NCBI GenBank assembly: GCA_947628305.1
Contig: CANQZG010000001.1
Coordinates: 62,001-126,000 of the forward strand
Direction: 5' to 3'
DNA from: an uncultured Muribaculaceae bacterium
GTDB taxonomy: Bacteria; Bacteroidota; Bacteroidia; Bacteroidales; Muribaculaceae
Length of the DNA: 64,000 nt
In this document: in pieces, positions 25,307 through 33,560 of the stretch
How the letters are laid out: every line of letters begins with the position of its first letter
Numbering within the stretch: position 1 is the stretch's first letter
Program-made: the position numbers and the translations under genes
Notes under the pieces: model-generated
The model's input: only the letters and a program-made list of their open reading frames with translations
Database searches by the model: none
What the model was told of the DNA's origin: nothing

Positions 25307-25349
25307 GAGTCCTTAGGGACTTTAAGGGCCTTAAAGTCCCTAAGGACTC
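25307..25349 (-). repeat. Perfect 19-bp inverted repeat between SusD and the beta-helix gene
   Basis: Arms GAGTCCTTAGGGACTTTAA and its exact complement around GGGCC. No U-run follows on the minus strand, so it is more likely an intercistronic processing or stabilising hairpin than a full terminator. A relative with GAGTCCTTAA arms is at 40596-40630. Confidence 0.75.
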
Positions 25350-25357
25350 CGGGTTAG

Positions 25358-27145
25358 TTATTCAAATGTCAGCCCGTCGTTCCAGCCGGGGTTCTGTGTG
25401 AGCGCGCCGCCTGAAAGCGTCCTCTCGCCCACGGGAATACCGTAGAGATAATCGCGGTCCTCGCGCCAGGTGCGTTTGTTGGCATCGTCGCCGAAACGCA
25501 AGGCGAAACCATGGTCACCCTCGCTAAGGATGATATCCTTGCCGATTTCGAGGAACTTCAAGCCGAGTCCACCAGGTTTCTTGCCCTCGTAGATACAGAT
25601 ATTGGCTTTGCCGTCACCTGTCATGTCATACTTACCGGGACCGGGGAAATAGATACCATAGAACGGCTTCTCATAGACTTTACCCTCTTTCCAGCGGAGG
25701 ATATCATTATAGTGTACCAGCTCGAGCGCAAGCTCGACCATGCGCTCGCGGCGTATCTCAAGAATCACGCCTGTGTTGGCACTCTTCGTTACGTTGGGGT
25801 ACCCCCACTCCTCACTCATCAGATAGGTATCGGGGGCTGAATTGGCGTCGGCCATCTTCAGGTCGGGCATGCCGACACGGTCACGCAGACGGTTTACCGA
25901 AATGTCGAGGTCGTTCTGGGTGAGCGTTCCAAGCTCGGCAAGAGCCTCGGCATAGTTGAGATAAATCTCGGCGAGACGGAAAATGGGCATGGCCGTGCGA
26001 GACTGGTTGTAGGCATCATGGGAGTCATCCATCACATATTTAATATACTGATAGCCACCCTTAGTGTTGGTTATGTTCATGACGCTCACCTTGCTCTGTC
26101 CCTGCTGGATATAGCCGGGGCCGAGGACAGTCTGTGACATGCGCGGGTCACGGTTCTTGAACTCATCGACATATTCCATGGTCTTCCATGACGGATTGTC
26201 AGTAAAACGCGAGCCATCGGCATTCAGGTAAAGGTTGACAAAACGCTTTGTCAGAGACATGCTACGGGTCTTGGAATTGTCGTTGGCATTGTGTTTACCG
26301 CCGACCTGGTCACCGTAGATGCGCGCCCATATATACTCGTTGCCGTCAGGCTCAATTGTCGAGAAAAGGTCACGATAAGGCTCAGCACCACCCTTGTGGA
26401 GAGAATATCCACCCTCGTCCATAAGTTTTTTGGATGCCTCGGCACATGTCTTCAGCAACTCGTCACCCGGTAGATTGGCGGGATTGAACGGGTCGCCCGC
26501 ATGATACTTGCGGAACGTCCCTTCAAATAGACATGCGCGTGACTTCAACGCAAGTGCCGTCCATGCACACACCTGGGTCGTGTTGCGTGTCTTGGGCAAC
26601 AGTTCAAACGCCTTGTCACAGTCCTCTATGATGTGATTGATGACCACATCACGGTTGTCCCGGGGTTTATTCAGCATAGCATGGTCGCCCGAGCCCACAG
26701 GCTGGTCATACCAGGGCACCTCGCCGAACTTCACCAGATAATTATAGTAGAAGAACGCGCGGAAGAAGTAGGCAACGCCATCATAATGGTCGCGTGCCGC
26801 CTTGTCGGGGCAACGGTGGGAGTACAACAGATAATAGTTGATGTTGCGCAACGTGCCCCAGGACCAACCCACATCGCCTGCCTTGGAAGGCAACGGACGC
26901 GAGCCTCTGATTTCATTGGACGGGACCTCGGGGGTCACAAGTTCACCCTGCTCAAGAAACCACTTGAACGTCCCCACTTGCGGCTGCAGCGAGTAAAACG
27001 AGTTGGTGAACTGTTGCAGTTCAGCCTCCGACCCGAAATAATTCTCCGGGACAAGCCTGTCCTCGGGGAACTGGTCCATGGTGGTACAGCCGGTCATGGC
27101 CGATACAGCCATTAAGCCTGTAATGAATTTATATATTGATTTCAT
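25358..27145 (-). CDS. SusD/RagB-family glycan-binding lipoprotein (PUL 1)
   Basis: A surface lipoprotein that caps the SusC channel and binds substrate. The 595-residue product has a lipoprotein signal with lipobox MTGC (Cys20). A TPR-rich helical body follows (EAELQQFTNSFYSLQPQV; YFFRAFFYYNYLVKFGEVPWYDQPVG, a SusD hallmark; AWTALALKSRACLFEGTFRKYH). The C-terminal half has PIFRLAEIYLNYAEALAELG, ILEIRRERMVELALEL and IPVGERTLSGGALTQNPGW, all standard. It lies 13 bp after SusC. The start at 27145 follows the signal peptide; an in-frame extension to 27181 overlaps the SusC end. Confidence 0.95.
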   Translation of the reverse strand: MKSIYKFITGLMAVSAMTGCTTMDQFPEDRLVPENYFGSEAELQQFTNSFYSLQPQVGTFKWFLEQGELVTPEVPSNEIRGSRPLPSKAGDVGWSWGTLRNINYYLLYSHRCPDKAARDHYDGVAYFFRAFFYYNYLVKFGEVPWYDQPVGSGDHAMLNKPRDNRDVVINHIIEDCDKAFELLPKTRNTTQVCAWTALALKSRACLFEGTFRKYHAGDPFNPANLPGDELLKTCAEASKKLMDEGGYSLHKGGAEPYRDLFSTIEPDGNEYIWARIYGDQVGGKHNANDNSKTRSMSLTKRFVNLYLNADGSRFTDNPSWKTMEYVDEFKNRDPRMSQTVLGPGYIQQGQSKVSVMNITNTKGGYQYIKYVMDDSHDAYNQSRTAMPIFRLAEIYLNYAEALAELGTLTQNDLDISVNRLRDRVGMPDLKMADANSAPDTYLMSEEWGYPNVTKSANTGVILEIRRERMVELALELVHYNDILRWKEGKVYEKPFYGIYFPGPGKYDMTGDGKANICIYEGKKPGGLGLKFLEIGKDIILSEGDHGFALRFGDDANKRTWREDRDYLYGIPVGERTLSGGALTQNPGWNDGLTFE

Positions 27146-27158
27146 GTGATTGACTGTT

Positions 27159-30100
27159 TTAGAAAACGATATTGACACCAAATGAGAACGACTTGGAGAA
27201 ACCGTAGGTCAGCGCGTCATTGGTCTTTTTGCCTGAGTTGGTCGCAGTTTCGGGGTCTATTGTCTTGCAATGTTTCTTCAACGGAGACCAGTAGCAGAGG
27301 TTCTCACCCGAGAAATACAAACGCAGCTCCTGGAAATACTGTTTCAGCACCGGTAGGGTGTAACCCACCGTCAGGTTCTTCAGACGCAGATAGGCCAGCG
27401 ACTGGAGGTAACGGGTGTTAGGTCCTGCGCCCATGGAGTTCTTGCTTCCGTATGCCTCGTATGAACGTAGACGCGGGAAATAGGCATCAGGGTTATCCTC
27501 GTTCCAAACGTTGGAGAGGAAATCGGCCGGGAGATAGGCGTTATAAGGTCGGCAATACGGGCCCCAGAACGTACGGGCCTCGTTGCCGGGATACCAGTCA
27601 CACTTGCCTATCCCCTGGAAGAACGCCGAGATGTCGATTCCCTTCCACTCAATGCTGCCACGGAAATTGTAGTTGTAACGAGGGGTGGAGTTACCGATGA
27701 CACGCATGTCGCCCGGTTTCTTAACCGTTCCTTCGCCGGGGGTGATTTCGCCGTTGCCATCGACATCGACATAACGGACATCACCTGCATGAAGTCCACG
27801 GTACGGGCCCTGGGTGTAGATGTCACTGTAAACGTATGTGCTCCCGTCAATATGTTTCATGTATTCGGCCGCCTCCTCGTCACTGCTGAACAGGCCGTCG
27901 ATTGTGTAACCCCATATCTCACCGAGACGTTCGCCCACATAGTGGCTTCCAATCTTGTAGTTGGAATTGTCGAACTTGGTTATTTTGGACGAATAGTCAC
28001 CGATACCCGCGCCTACCGAATAACGGAATGTCGAGCCGAGCAACTTGAAATCGTCGTTCCATGACACGGCGAGTTCCCAACCCTTAGTGCGGAGGTCGGC
28101 ACAGTTGGCCTTGGGCACCGATGCACCGTAGACAGCCGTCAGGTCGGCACCGCTGGTGAGCATGTCCTTGGTATCGCGGATATACATGTCGCCCGTGAAA
28201 TTGAGGCGGCTGTTAAGGAAGCTGAGGTCGAGACCGGCGTTATAGGTGATGACCTTCTCCCATGTCAGGTCAGAGGCGGGAGGTGCGCTCACCGAGGCGT
28301 AGGGGACGTAGGTCGTGCCGTCAAACGTCAGGTTGTCCATCAGCTGATTGGTGGTGATTTTCTGTATATAGTCGTAATATCCCACCTGCTGGTTGCCGAG
28401 GCTACCGTAGGAAAGACGGATTTTACCGTTGCTCCACCAGTCACGCACAGGCTCGAAGAAATTCTCCTCGCTGAAACGCCAGCCTGCCGAGGCCGAAGGG
28501 AAGAAACCCCAGCGGTGGTTCTTGGCGAATCGTGACGAGCCGTCGTAACGTCCTGAAAGTTCCAAGAGATACTTGCCGGCGTAATCATAGTTGACACGCG
28601 CGAAATAGCCGTAGGTCACCGAATTGTTGATTTCGTCCTTGAAATCCTTCACCTCGCCCGTGGCGATGTTGAGTGAGTTGACATCGGGGCTCATCAGGTC
28701 CTGGCGTTCACCCTTGAAATAAAGGTGACGGTAGATTTCACCGTTGAAACCGGCGGTGACTTTCAGATTGTGGTCCCCGAAACTCGGCGACACGGTTGTA
28801 TAGGCGTTGATTGTCTGCGTGGTGTTGTTGGTCATGCCACGGGTGAACATGTCCCAGCACATCGAGTCGGCCGCGCCGTCAATCCACCCGACGATGCCGT
28901 CGGTATTGCTGTAAGGCACGGGGACACGGCGCATCTCGCGGTTGAGGTTACGGTAGAGATAGGCATAGTCGGCGTTGATTGTCCACCATGATACGGGAGT
29001 GATTTCAATGGCGTTCTTCACCATGAACTCACGGTTCTGGTCCTTGTTCTTGTGTTTGCCGTAGTTGAGCAGGGCGTTGTAGCCGTCGCTGACCTTGGCC
29101 GTACCCACGGTAATGATGCCCGATATATCCCACAGTGAAGTACCGTCGGGGTTGGTCGAGGGGAACGATGCGAGCGCATGGTTGGCCGAACGATAGAAGA
29201 AGTCGTTGAGGTCAGACGAGCCTGAACGCTCGTAGGTCGACTCGAAGAAACTCGTGTTGACCCTGTATTTCAGCCAGTCGGTGACCTTGATGTCGAGTTT
29301 GGCACGCATCGAGTAACTCTTGTACTTGTCATTGTCAATGTTCATCACGCCGTCCTCAAAGTAGGCACGGCCACTGACATAGTAGTTAACCCTCTTTGAG
29401 CCACCGGTGATAGAGACATTGTAGTCCTGCATCGGACGGCTCTTGCGGTAGTAGTGGGAATACCAGTCATGGTTGGCATAGTAACGCCAGTGTTTGTCAG
29501 ACGTCGGGATTGCCCATGGACGCTCGGCCGACTCGGTTGTCTGACCGAGACGCATCCACATCTCGGCGTAATCATACTCGTCATAGTTGGTATAAGGGTT
29601 GCCGCCATGGTTCAGGTTGGCCTGGTCATTGATATATGTCGACCAGAAACCGCTTGTGACAAAATCGGTGCTGACGGTCTGACGACGCCATCCGGCCTTA
29701 AGGTCAGCCGACACCTTGGGGGTGGCGTCAAGTTCGCCCGACTTGGTCGTAACGAGCACAACGCCCGCCGAGGCTTTCGCTCCGTAAATCGCCGCTGCCG
29801 AAGCGTCCTTTAGAATCGAGACCGACTCTATATCGTTGGCGTTCACACGAGTCAGGTCCATCTCTACACCGTCAACGAGCACCAAAGGGCTACCACCGTT
29901 GATTGAGGCGACACCACGTATGTTGATTGAAGCACCCGCGTTAGGGCCGCCCGAACCCATCGACAGGTTGAGAGCCGGGTCAGCGCCCTGAAGGGCGGTC
30001 GCCGCATTGCCAGTAGGACGTCCGTTGACATCCTTGGCCTTGACAACGCTCACCGCACCGGTGAGGTTAACCTTCTTCTGACTGCCGTAACCGACGATTA

Positions 30101-30722
30101 CGACCTCGTTGAGGACATTGTCGGCGGCATTCATCCTGTAGTCGTAGGCCCCGCCATGCGTAACCTTTACCGACGCGGGCGTATAACCTACGTATGTGAA
30201 TTCAAGCACGTCACCCTTGGCGACATTGTTCAACGTATAGTTACCATCGACATCGGTGGCGACACCGTTGGACGGATTCCCCTTGACACGCACGCTCGCG
30301 CCAATCAGAGGTTCGTCATTTTCGTCGGTGACACGACCGTTCACGGTAAAAGTTTCTTTCACACCGCCCTCCCTGGCGGCTGCGGTGACATCCTTTGGCG
30401 GCTCTGTTCCTTTCTCAAAGACAGCGACATTATTATTCGCCCCGAGGCGGTAATCAAGTTTTGAACCGGCAAACATGCGGTCGAGCACCTGACGCTCTGT
30501 GGCGTTCTTCACCGACACGCTGACGGGACGGTCAAGACCGGGCAATGTCGATTTATAGAAAAACCGAAGTTCCGAGACCCTCTCGACCTCACGCATGGCA
30601 CGCGAGAGCGGAATCTTGGAAAACGACACCGTTATATCGGCCCACACCGAGACAGCCGAGACAGCCACGGCAACCGTCAGGGCCAACAGACGGCGAGATT
30701 GATGTTGTAATGAAATCCTCAT
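27159..30722 (-). CDS. SusC/RagA-family TonB-dependent transporter with STN domain (PUL 1)
   Basis: The outer membrane importer of PUL 1. The 1187-residue product has a signal peptide (VAVAVSAVSVWA) and an STN secretin/TonB short N-domain (about 30-95, ITVSFSKIPLSRAMREVE). A carboxypeptidase-like sandwich follows (about 125-205, VNGRVTDENDEPLIGASVRV). Then comes the SusC plug, with EVVIVGYGSQKKVNLTGAVSVV and the DASAAAIYGAKASAGVVLVTTKSG signature. A 22-strand barrel ends FSFGVNIVF. The STN domain normally contacts the FecR anti-sigma factor, and a FecR and ECF sigma gene lie just upstream, so substrate-triggered trans-envelope signalling is expected. Confidence 0.96.
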   Translation of the reverse strand: MRISLQHQSRRLLALTVAVAVSAVSVWADITVSFSKIPLSRAMREVERVSELRFFYKSTLPGLDRPVSVSVKNATERQVLDRMFAGSKLDYRLGANNNVAVFEKGTEPPKDVTAAAREGGVKETFTVNGRVTDENDEPLIGASVRVKGNPSNGVATDVDGNYTLNNVAKGDVLEFTYVGYTPASVKVTHGGAYDYRMNAADNVLNEVVIVGYGSQKKVNLTGAVSVVKAKDVNGRPTGNAATALQGADPALNLSMGSGGPNAGASINIRGVASINGGSPLVLVDGVEMDLTRVNANDIESVSILKDASAAAIYGAKASAGVVLVTTKSGELDATPKVSADLKAGWRRQTVSTDFVTSGFWSTYINDQANLNHGGNPYTNYDEYDYAEMWMRLGQTTESAERPWAIPTSDKHWRYYANHDWYSHYYRKSRPMQDYNVSITGGSKRVNYYVSGRAYFEDGVMNIDNDKYKSYSMRAKLDIKVTDWLKYRVNTSFFESTYERSGSSDLNDFFYRSANHALASFPSTNPDGTSLWDISGIITVGTAKVSDGYNALLNYGKHKNKDQNREFMVKNAIEITPVSWWTINADYAYLYRNLNREMRRVPVPYSNTDGIVGWIDGAADSMCWDMFTRGMTNNTTQTINAYTTVSPSFGDHNLKVTAGFNGEIYRHLYFKGERQDLMSPDVNSLNIATGEVKDFKDEINNSVTYGYFARVNYDYAGKYLLELSGRYDGSSRFAKNHRWGFFPSASAGWRFSEENFFEPVRDWWSNGKIRLSYGSLGNQQVGYYDYIQKITTNQLMDNLTFDGTTYVPYASVSAPPASDLTWEKVITYNAGLDLSFLNSRLNFTGDMYIRDTKDMLTSGADLTAVYGASVPKANCADLRTKGWELAVSWNDDFKLLGSTFRYSVGAGIGDYSSKITKFDNSNYKIGSHYVGERLGEIWGYTIDGLFSSDEEAAEYMKHIDGSTYVYSDIYTQGPYRGLHAGDVRYVDVDGNGEITPGEGTVKKPGDMRVIGNSTPRYNYNFRGSIEWKGIDISAFFQGIGKCDWYPGNEARTFWGPYCRPYNAYLPADFLSNVWNEDNPDAYFPRLRSYEAYGSKNSMGAGPNTRYLQSLAYLRLKNLTVGYTLPVLKQYFQELRLYFSGENLCYWSPLKKHCKTIDPETATNSGKKTNDALTYGFSKSFSFGVNIVF

Positions 30723-30746
30723 AGTTCTTTAAGGTTAGTGTGACGG

Positions 30747-31163
30747 TCATTCGACCACTTTGATTTTCTTGCCTATCTCGACCTTGCGCCAGTCGTAATT
30801 GGGGAACTCGACACGCCCGAAGAAGTAAAGGGTCACATCCCCGGCCTGGGTGAGCGTGATTTCTGACGAGGTGTTAACCCCGTCGGCGTCGAATTCCTGA
30901 AAATCGGCTTTCATCTCGGAGTCGGCGAACCACCACGAGGCATACCACCAATAGCTGGCATCACGCAGGTCTTCGCTCGCCGGGGCGGTCTGGCTGATTG
31001 AGCAGCGCACGACATCGCCCACCTTGTACACGTCCTTCTCAGGGGTGACCTTAATCACACTGAACGACGGCACATGTGTTGAATCGTCATCGCTGCACGA
31101 TGCCGGGACAACCCCCAGCAGCAAGACAAGCATCAGATAATAAATGCACTTGGTTTTAAACAT
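30747..31163 (-). CDS. Small surface lipoprotein between FecR and SusC
   Basis: A 138-residue lipoprotein with lipobox PASC (Cys23), followed by SDDDST, acidic residues after Cys that suit surface export in Bacteroidetes. The rest is one predicted beta-sandwich of about 95 residues starting VIKVTPEKDVYKVGDVVRCSI (a PKD or Ig-like opening) and containing a Trp-rich stretch, YWWYASWWF. The aromatic cluster could form a glycan-binding platform (inference). No homologue recognised. Position inside the regulator-SusC run, 24 bp before SusC, suggests it helps substrate capture or signalling. Confidence 0.75.
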   Translation of the reverse strand: MFKTKCIYYLMLVLLLGVVPASCSDDDSTHVPSFSVIKVTPEKDVYKVGDVVRCSISQTAPASEDLRDASYWWYASWWFADSEMKADFQEFDADGVNTSSEITLTQAGDVTLYFFGRVEFPNYDWRKVEIGKKIKVVE

Positions 31164-31203
31164 AATTTAAAGTTATATAGGTAATTAAATAAGGTTTAGG
31201 GTT

Positions 31204-31236
31204 AATTAGGAATGAGGAATGTGGAATGTGGAATTA
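31204..31236. repeat. Simple GGAATGT repeat (family D)
   Basis: AATTAGGAATGAGGAATGTGGAATGTGGAATT-type sequence, with 7-bp units GGAATGT/GGAATGA, in the 85-bp gap between the FecR and lipoprotein genes, where a sigma-dependent promoter for the SusC operon would be expected. A relative is at 10961-10986. Confidence 0.5.
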
Positions 31237-31248
31237 AACTTTAAAAAG

Positions 31249-32220
31249 TCACGGATTGCGGGAGAGATAAAACACCGAGTCGTTCTCCTGATGAACCGTC
31301 AGTCCGGCCGCGGCCGAGATTGTCCTCAATGTCCCGTTCAGGTCCTTGTCTCCCATGCTGCCGGTGAAACGCACATTGTTCAACGACCCGTCGAGGATAT
31401 TGACTCTCACACCGTAACGGCGTTCGACAGTGCGCAGGATGTCATCAAGTCTTTCGGCATTGAACCGCATGTAACCGTCAACCCATTCACAATAATCGGC
31501 TGCGCGTGCCGCACGTGTCTCGAGCCTGTGACTCGACTTGTCATAGTGTACAACCATGTCGGGGGTCATCGTCACCTGATTTCCGCCTTCAGAGACAAGA
31601 ACCGACCCTTCCTTCAGCGCGACCGTCATGACCGTGTCATCGGGATAGTTCTTGACATTGAACTGCGTCCCACGGCATTCCACCTCTACGCCGTCACACT
31701 TGACGACAAAAGGATGGGCGGCGTCGGAGGCTACGTCAAAGAACGCCTCGCCTTTCAGTTCCACCACACGGCGACGGCTCTCCCCGTCATAACTGTAGAC
31801 AACCTCCGAAACCGAGTTAATATTCACCGCCGTACCATCGGGCAGTGTCACACGCGACTGTTGCATCGCTCCGGCCTTGACAGCCAACGGCATCGACGGC
31901 GGCATGTCATGCCGCCCGATAACAATGAAACCCAACGCAAGCATCAACAACACGCTCGCCGCAACCGACATCGCGAGCATACCGCCCGAGAAACGCCTCG
32001 CACCACGGTCGCCCTGACGGCCCGAGACCACCTGACGGCGTATGCGCCTACCGACCGTGGCATCCACCATCGGCGACGCCGACATGATTTCCTCTTTGAG
32101 CCATGAGCCGAACGTCGTATCGGTCTCATACCACAGTCTCACGTCCTCACGCTCGTCAAGCGAGGCCTCTCCCGCGAGATATTTCTCGACCATCCGTCTT
32201 GTTTCGTTTATATCTTTCAT
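31249..32220 (-). CDS. FecR-family anti-sigma factor (PUL 1)
   Basis: An inner-membrane anti-sigma regulator. The 323-residue product has an N-terminal sigma-binding helical part (MKDINETRRMVEKYLAGEAS...W). A membrane helix lies at about 82-103 (MLAMSVAASVLLMLALGFIVIG). A periplasmic FecR domain (about 120-220; VTLPDGTAVNINSVSEVVYSYDGESRRRVVELKGEAFFDVA) is followed by a C-terminal STN-interacting domain (DUF4974-type; ERLDDILRTVERRYGVRVNI). Its start overlaps the sigma factor stop by 1 bp. It should hold the sigma factor until the SusC STN domain signals. Confidence 0.95.
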   Translation of the reverse strand: MKDINETRRMVEKYLAGEASLDEREDVRLWYETDTTFGSWLKEEIMSASPMVDATVGRRIRRQVVSGRQGDRGARRFSGGMLAMSVAASVLLMLALGFIVIGRHDMPPSMPLAVKAGAMQQSRVTLPDGTAVNINSVSEVVYSYDGESRRRVVELKGEAFFDVASDAAHPFVVKCDGVEVECRGTQFNVKNYPDDTVMTVALKEGSVLVSEGGNQVTMTPDMVVHYDKSSHRLETRAARAADYCEWVDGYMRFNAERLDDILRTVERRYGVRVNILDGSLNNVRFTGSMGDKDLNGTLRTISAAAGLTVHQENDSVFYLSRNP

Positions 32221-32792
32221 TACAGTGCCAATATCAAAATTAGGGACATAAACATCGCCCTGATGTGGTAACGGCTCGACAGCTGCTCCTTGATGAATTT
32301 CAACGCCAACGCCACATGGGTCTCGACTGTGCTGACCGAGATGTCGAGTTCCTCTGAAATCTGCTTGTAGGATTTATCCTCAAGACGGTTCATCCTGAAC
32401 ACCCGGCGACGGACAGGTGGCAGTTCCTCGACCAGTGCATTGATATACCCCGAGAGGAAACGGGCATCGACATCCTGCTCAGTCGTGCACTCATACCCTT
32501 TGCCTGTTTTCAACAGATAATTGAAATAGGCATGCTCGACGGCCTGACGCTCGCAGTGGTTGAAAAAGACATTACGGGCAATCGAGAGCAGAAACGCCTC
32601 CATTGACTCCACATCCGACATCATACCACGCCGCTCCCACACCCGCATGAAAACCATCTGCGTGATTTCCTCGGCAAGCCACTCGTCACCATGGGAAATA
32701 TGGAGCACAAAATTGTAGATGCGCCCGCTGTAATCATGGTACAGAGTCTCAAAATGCCGGTCTGGCAGCCTTTCAGGCTTACGGTGTAACAT
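32220..32792 (-). CDS. ECF-type RNA polymerase sigma factor (PUL 1)
   Basis: A 190-residue Bacteroidetes ECF sigma factor. Sigma region 2 (about 15-80: HFETLYHDYSGRIYNFV, EEITQMVFMRVWE) and region 4 (about 125-175: MNRLEDKSYKQISEELDISVSTVETHVALALKFIKEQL) are both complete. A short hydrophobic tail (MFMSLILILAL) follows. It is the first gene of a co-directional run through FecR, lipoprotein, SusC, SusD, two beta-helix proteins, GH31 and GDPD-SGNH. No consensus -33/-7 pair is visible in the 80 bp upstream, so it may be autoregulated. Confidence 0.95.
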   Translation of the reverse strand: MLHRKPERLPDRHFETLYHDYSGRIYNFVLHISHGDEWLAEEITQMVFMRVWERRGMMSDVESMEAFLLSIARNVFFNHCERQAVEHAYFNYLLKTGKGYECTTEQDVDARFLSGYINALVEELPPVRRRVFRMNRLEDKSYKQISEELDISVSTVETHVALALKFIKEQLSSRYHIRAMFMSLILILAL

Positions 32793-32956
32793 TACGTGAT
32801 TGGTGTTTTATGGTATGAATTTCCCCCAAGACAGTTAAGTCCCCGATTTTATCTAATCGGAAACTCATTTTTAATCTTTTTTAACCAAAAACCTCCTTAC
32901 AACACATAATTCTATACGACAAAGGATGGCGTCGCAAAACTGATGTCCCGCGCAAA

Positions 32957-33047
32957 ATCGTAGGGACGGGGCGTGTCCCCGTCCGATAAACGCAGTTGAT
33001 TTATAGCAATTTATGACGGTAGACACGACACGTCGTGTCCCTACGAT
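32957..33047. repeat. Paired-palindrome repeat, family B (diverged)
   Basis: ATCGTAGGGACGGGGCGTG..., spacer with GCAGTTGATTTATAGCAAT, then ACACGACACGTCGTGTCCCTACGAT. The outer GTAGGGAC/GTCCCTAC ends and spacer TTGAT are kept, while palindrome centres differ from the other copies. Confidence 0.65.
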
Positions 33048-33250
33048 GCCAATTTCACGTATTTTGCGGCAACCCCGCGACAATCCCCCGACAAAAATAA
33101 AGGTAGATTTACCCCCCCATACAAATCGCTGATTCACAACGATTTATGTTCGCGTATTTCATTTCGTACAAAAATTTTTATAGTTTTTCATGGTTATTCC
33201 CCCGCCAATTTAACCAAATAATCGTGAAATGCCGAACAGACCGAAATCAG

Positions 33251-33317
33251 GTAGGGTGCGGGCATGCCCGCACCGAAAAAAGCCGACACAGGCGGTGCTG
33301 CTGTAGCAGCACCCTAC
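33251..33317. repeat. Paired-palindrome repeat, family A (short spacer)
   Basis: GGTGCGGGCATGCCCGCACC (33255-33274) and GGTGCTGCTGTAGCAGCACC (33294-33313) within GTAGGG...CCCTAC. The spacer is only 19 bp. Confidence 0.7.
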
Positions 33318-33410
33318 CCCAATCCCCTCCCGGTGGCCACAATCGCCTGAAAGGCCGTGGCATGCCACACTCGGTCGCAGACGCGAGGTCTCCGACATCT
33401 TTCCCGCATC

Positions 33411-33527
33411 GTAGGGACGCGACTACGTTCGCGTCCGGGGAACGGAGGCGGAGACGTGATTGCGAAGCAATCCAATGCCGGCAGCCGGGACGCGAAGCGG
33501 GCGCGTCCCGTGATGGAACGCGCCCGC
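33411..33527. repeat. Family B palindromes at the end of PUL 2
   Basis: GTAGGGACGCGACTACGTTC with CGCGTCC (33411-33436) repeats the first arm of 16203-16292. A second hairpin, 13 bp with one mismatch (GCGGGCGCGTCCC / GGAACGCGCCCGC), is at 33497-33527, 34 bp beyond the BACON gene stop, where it may end that transcript. The 768-bp gap 32793-33560 contains only these and the two preceding repeats. Confidence 0.65.
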
Positions 33528-33560
33528 TTTATAGGGTCAATTCAATCGTCCGCGATGTGA

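Noticed and set aside
2259-33527. The dispersed palindromes as a CRISPR array or as ordinary terminators
   Set aside because: They are spread over 30 kb, come in inverted pairs and lack regular unique spacers, so they are not CRISPR. Most lack a U-run and many are not at transcript ends, so they are not plain terminators.
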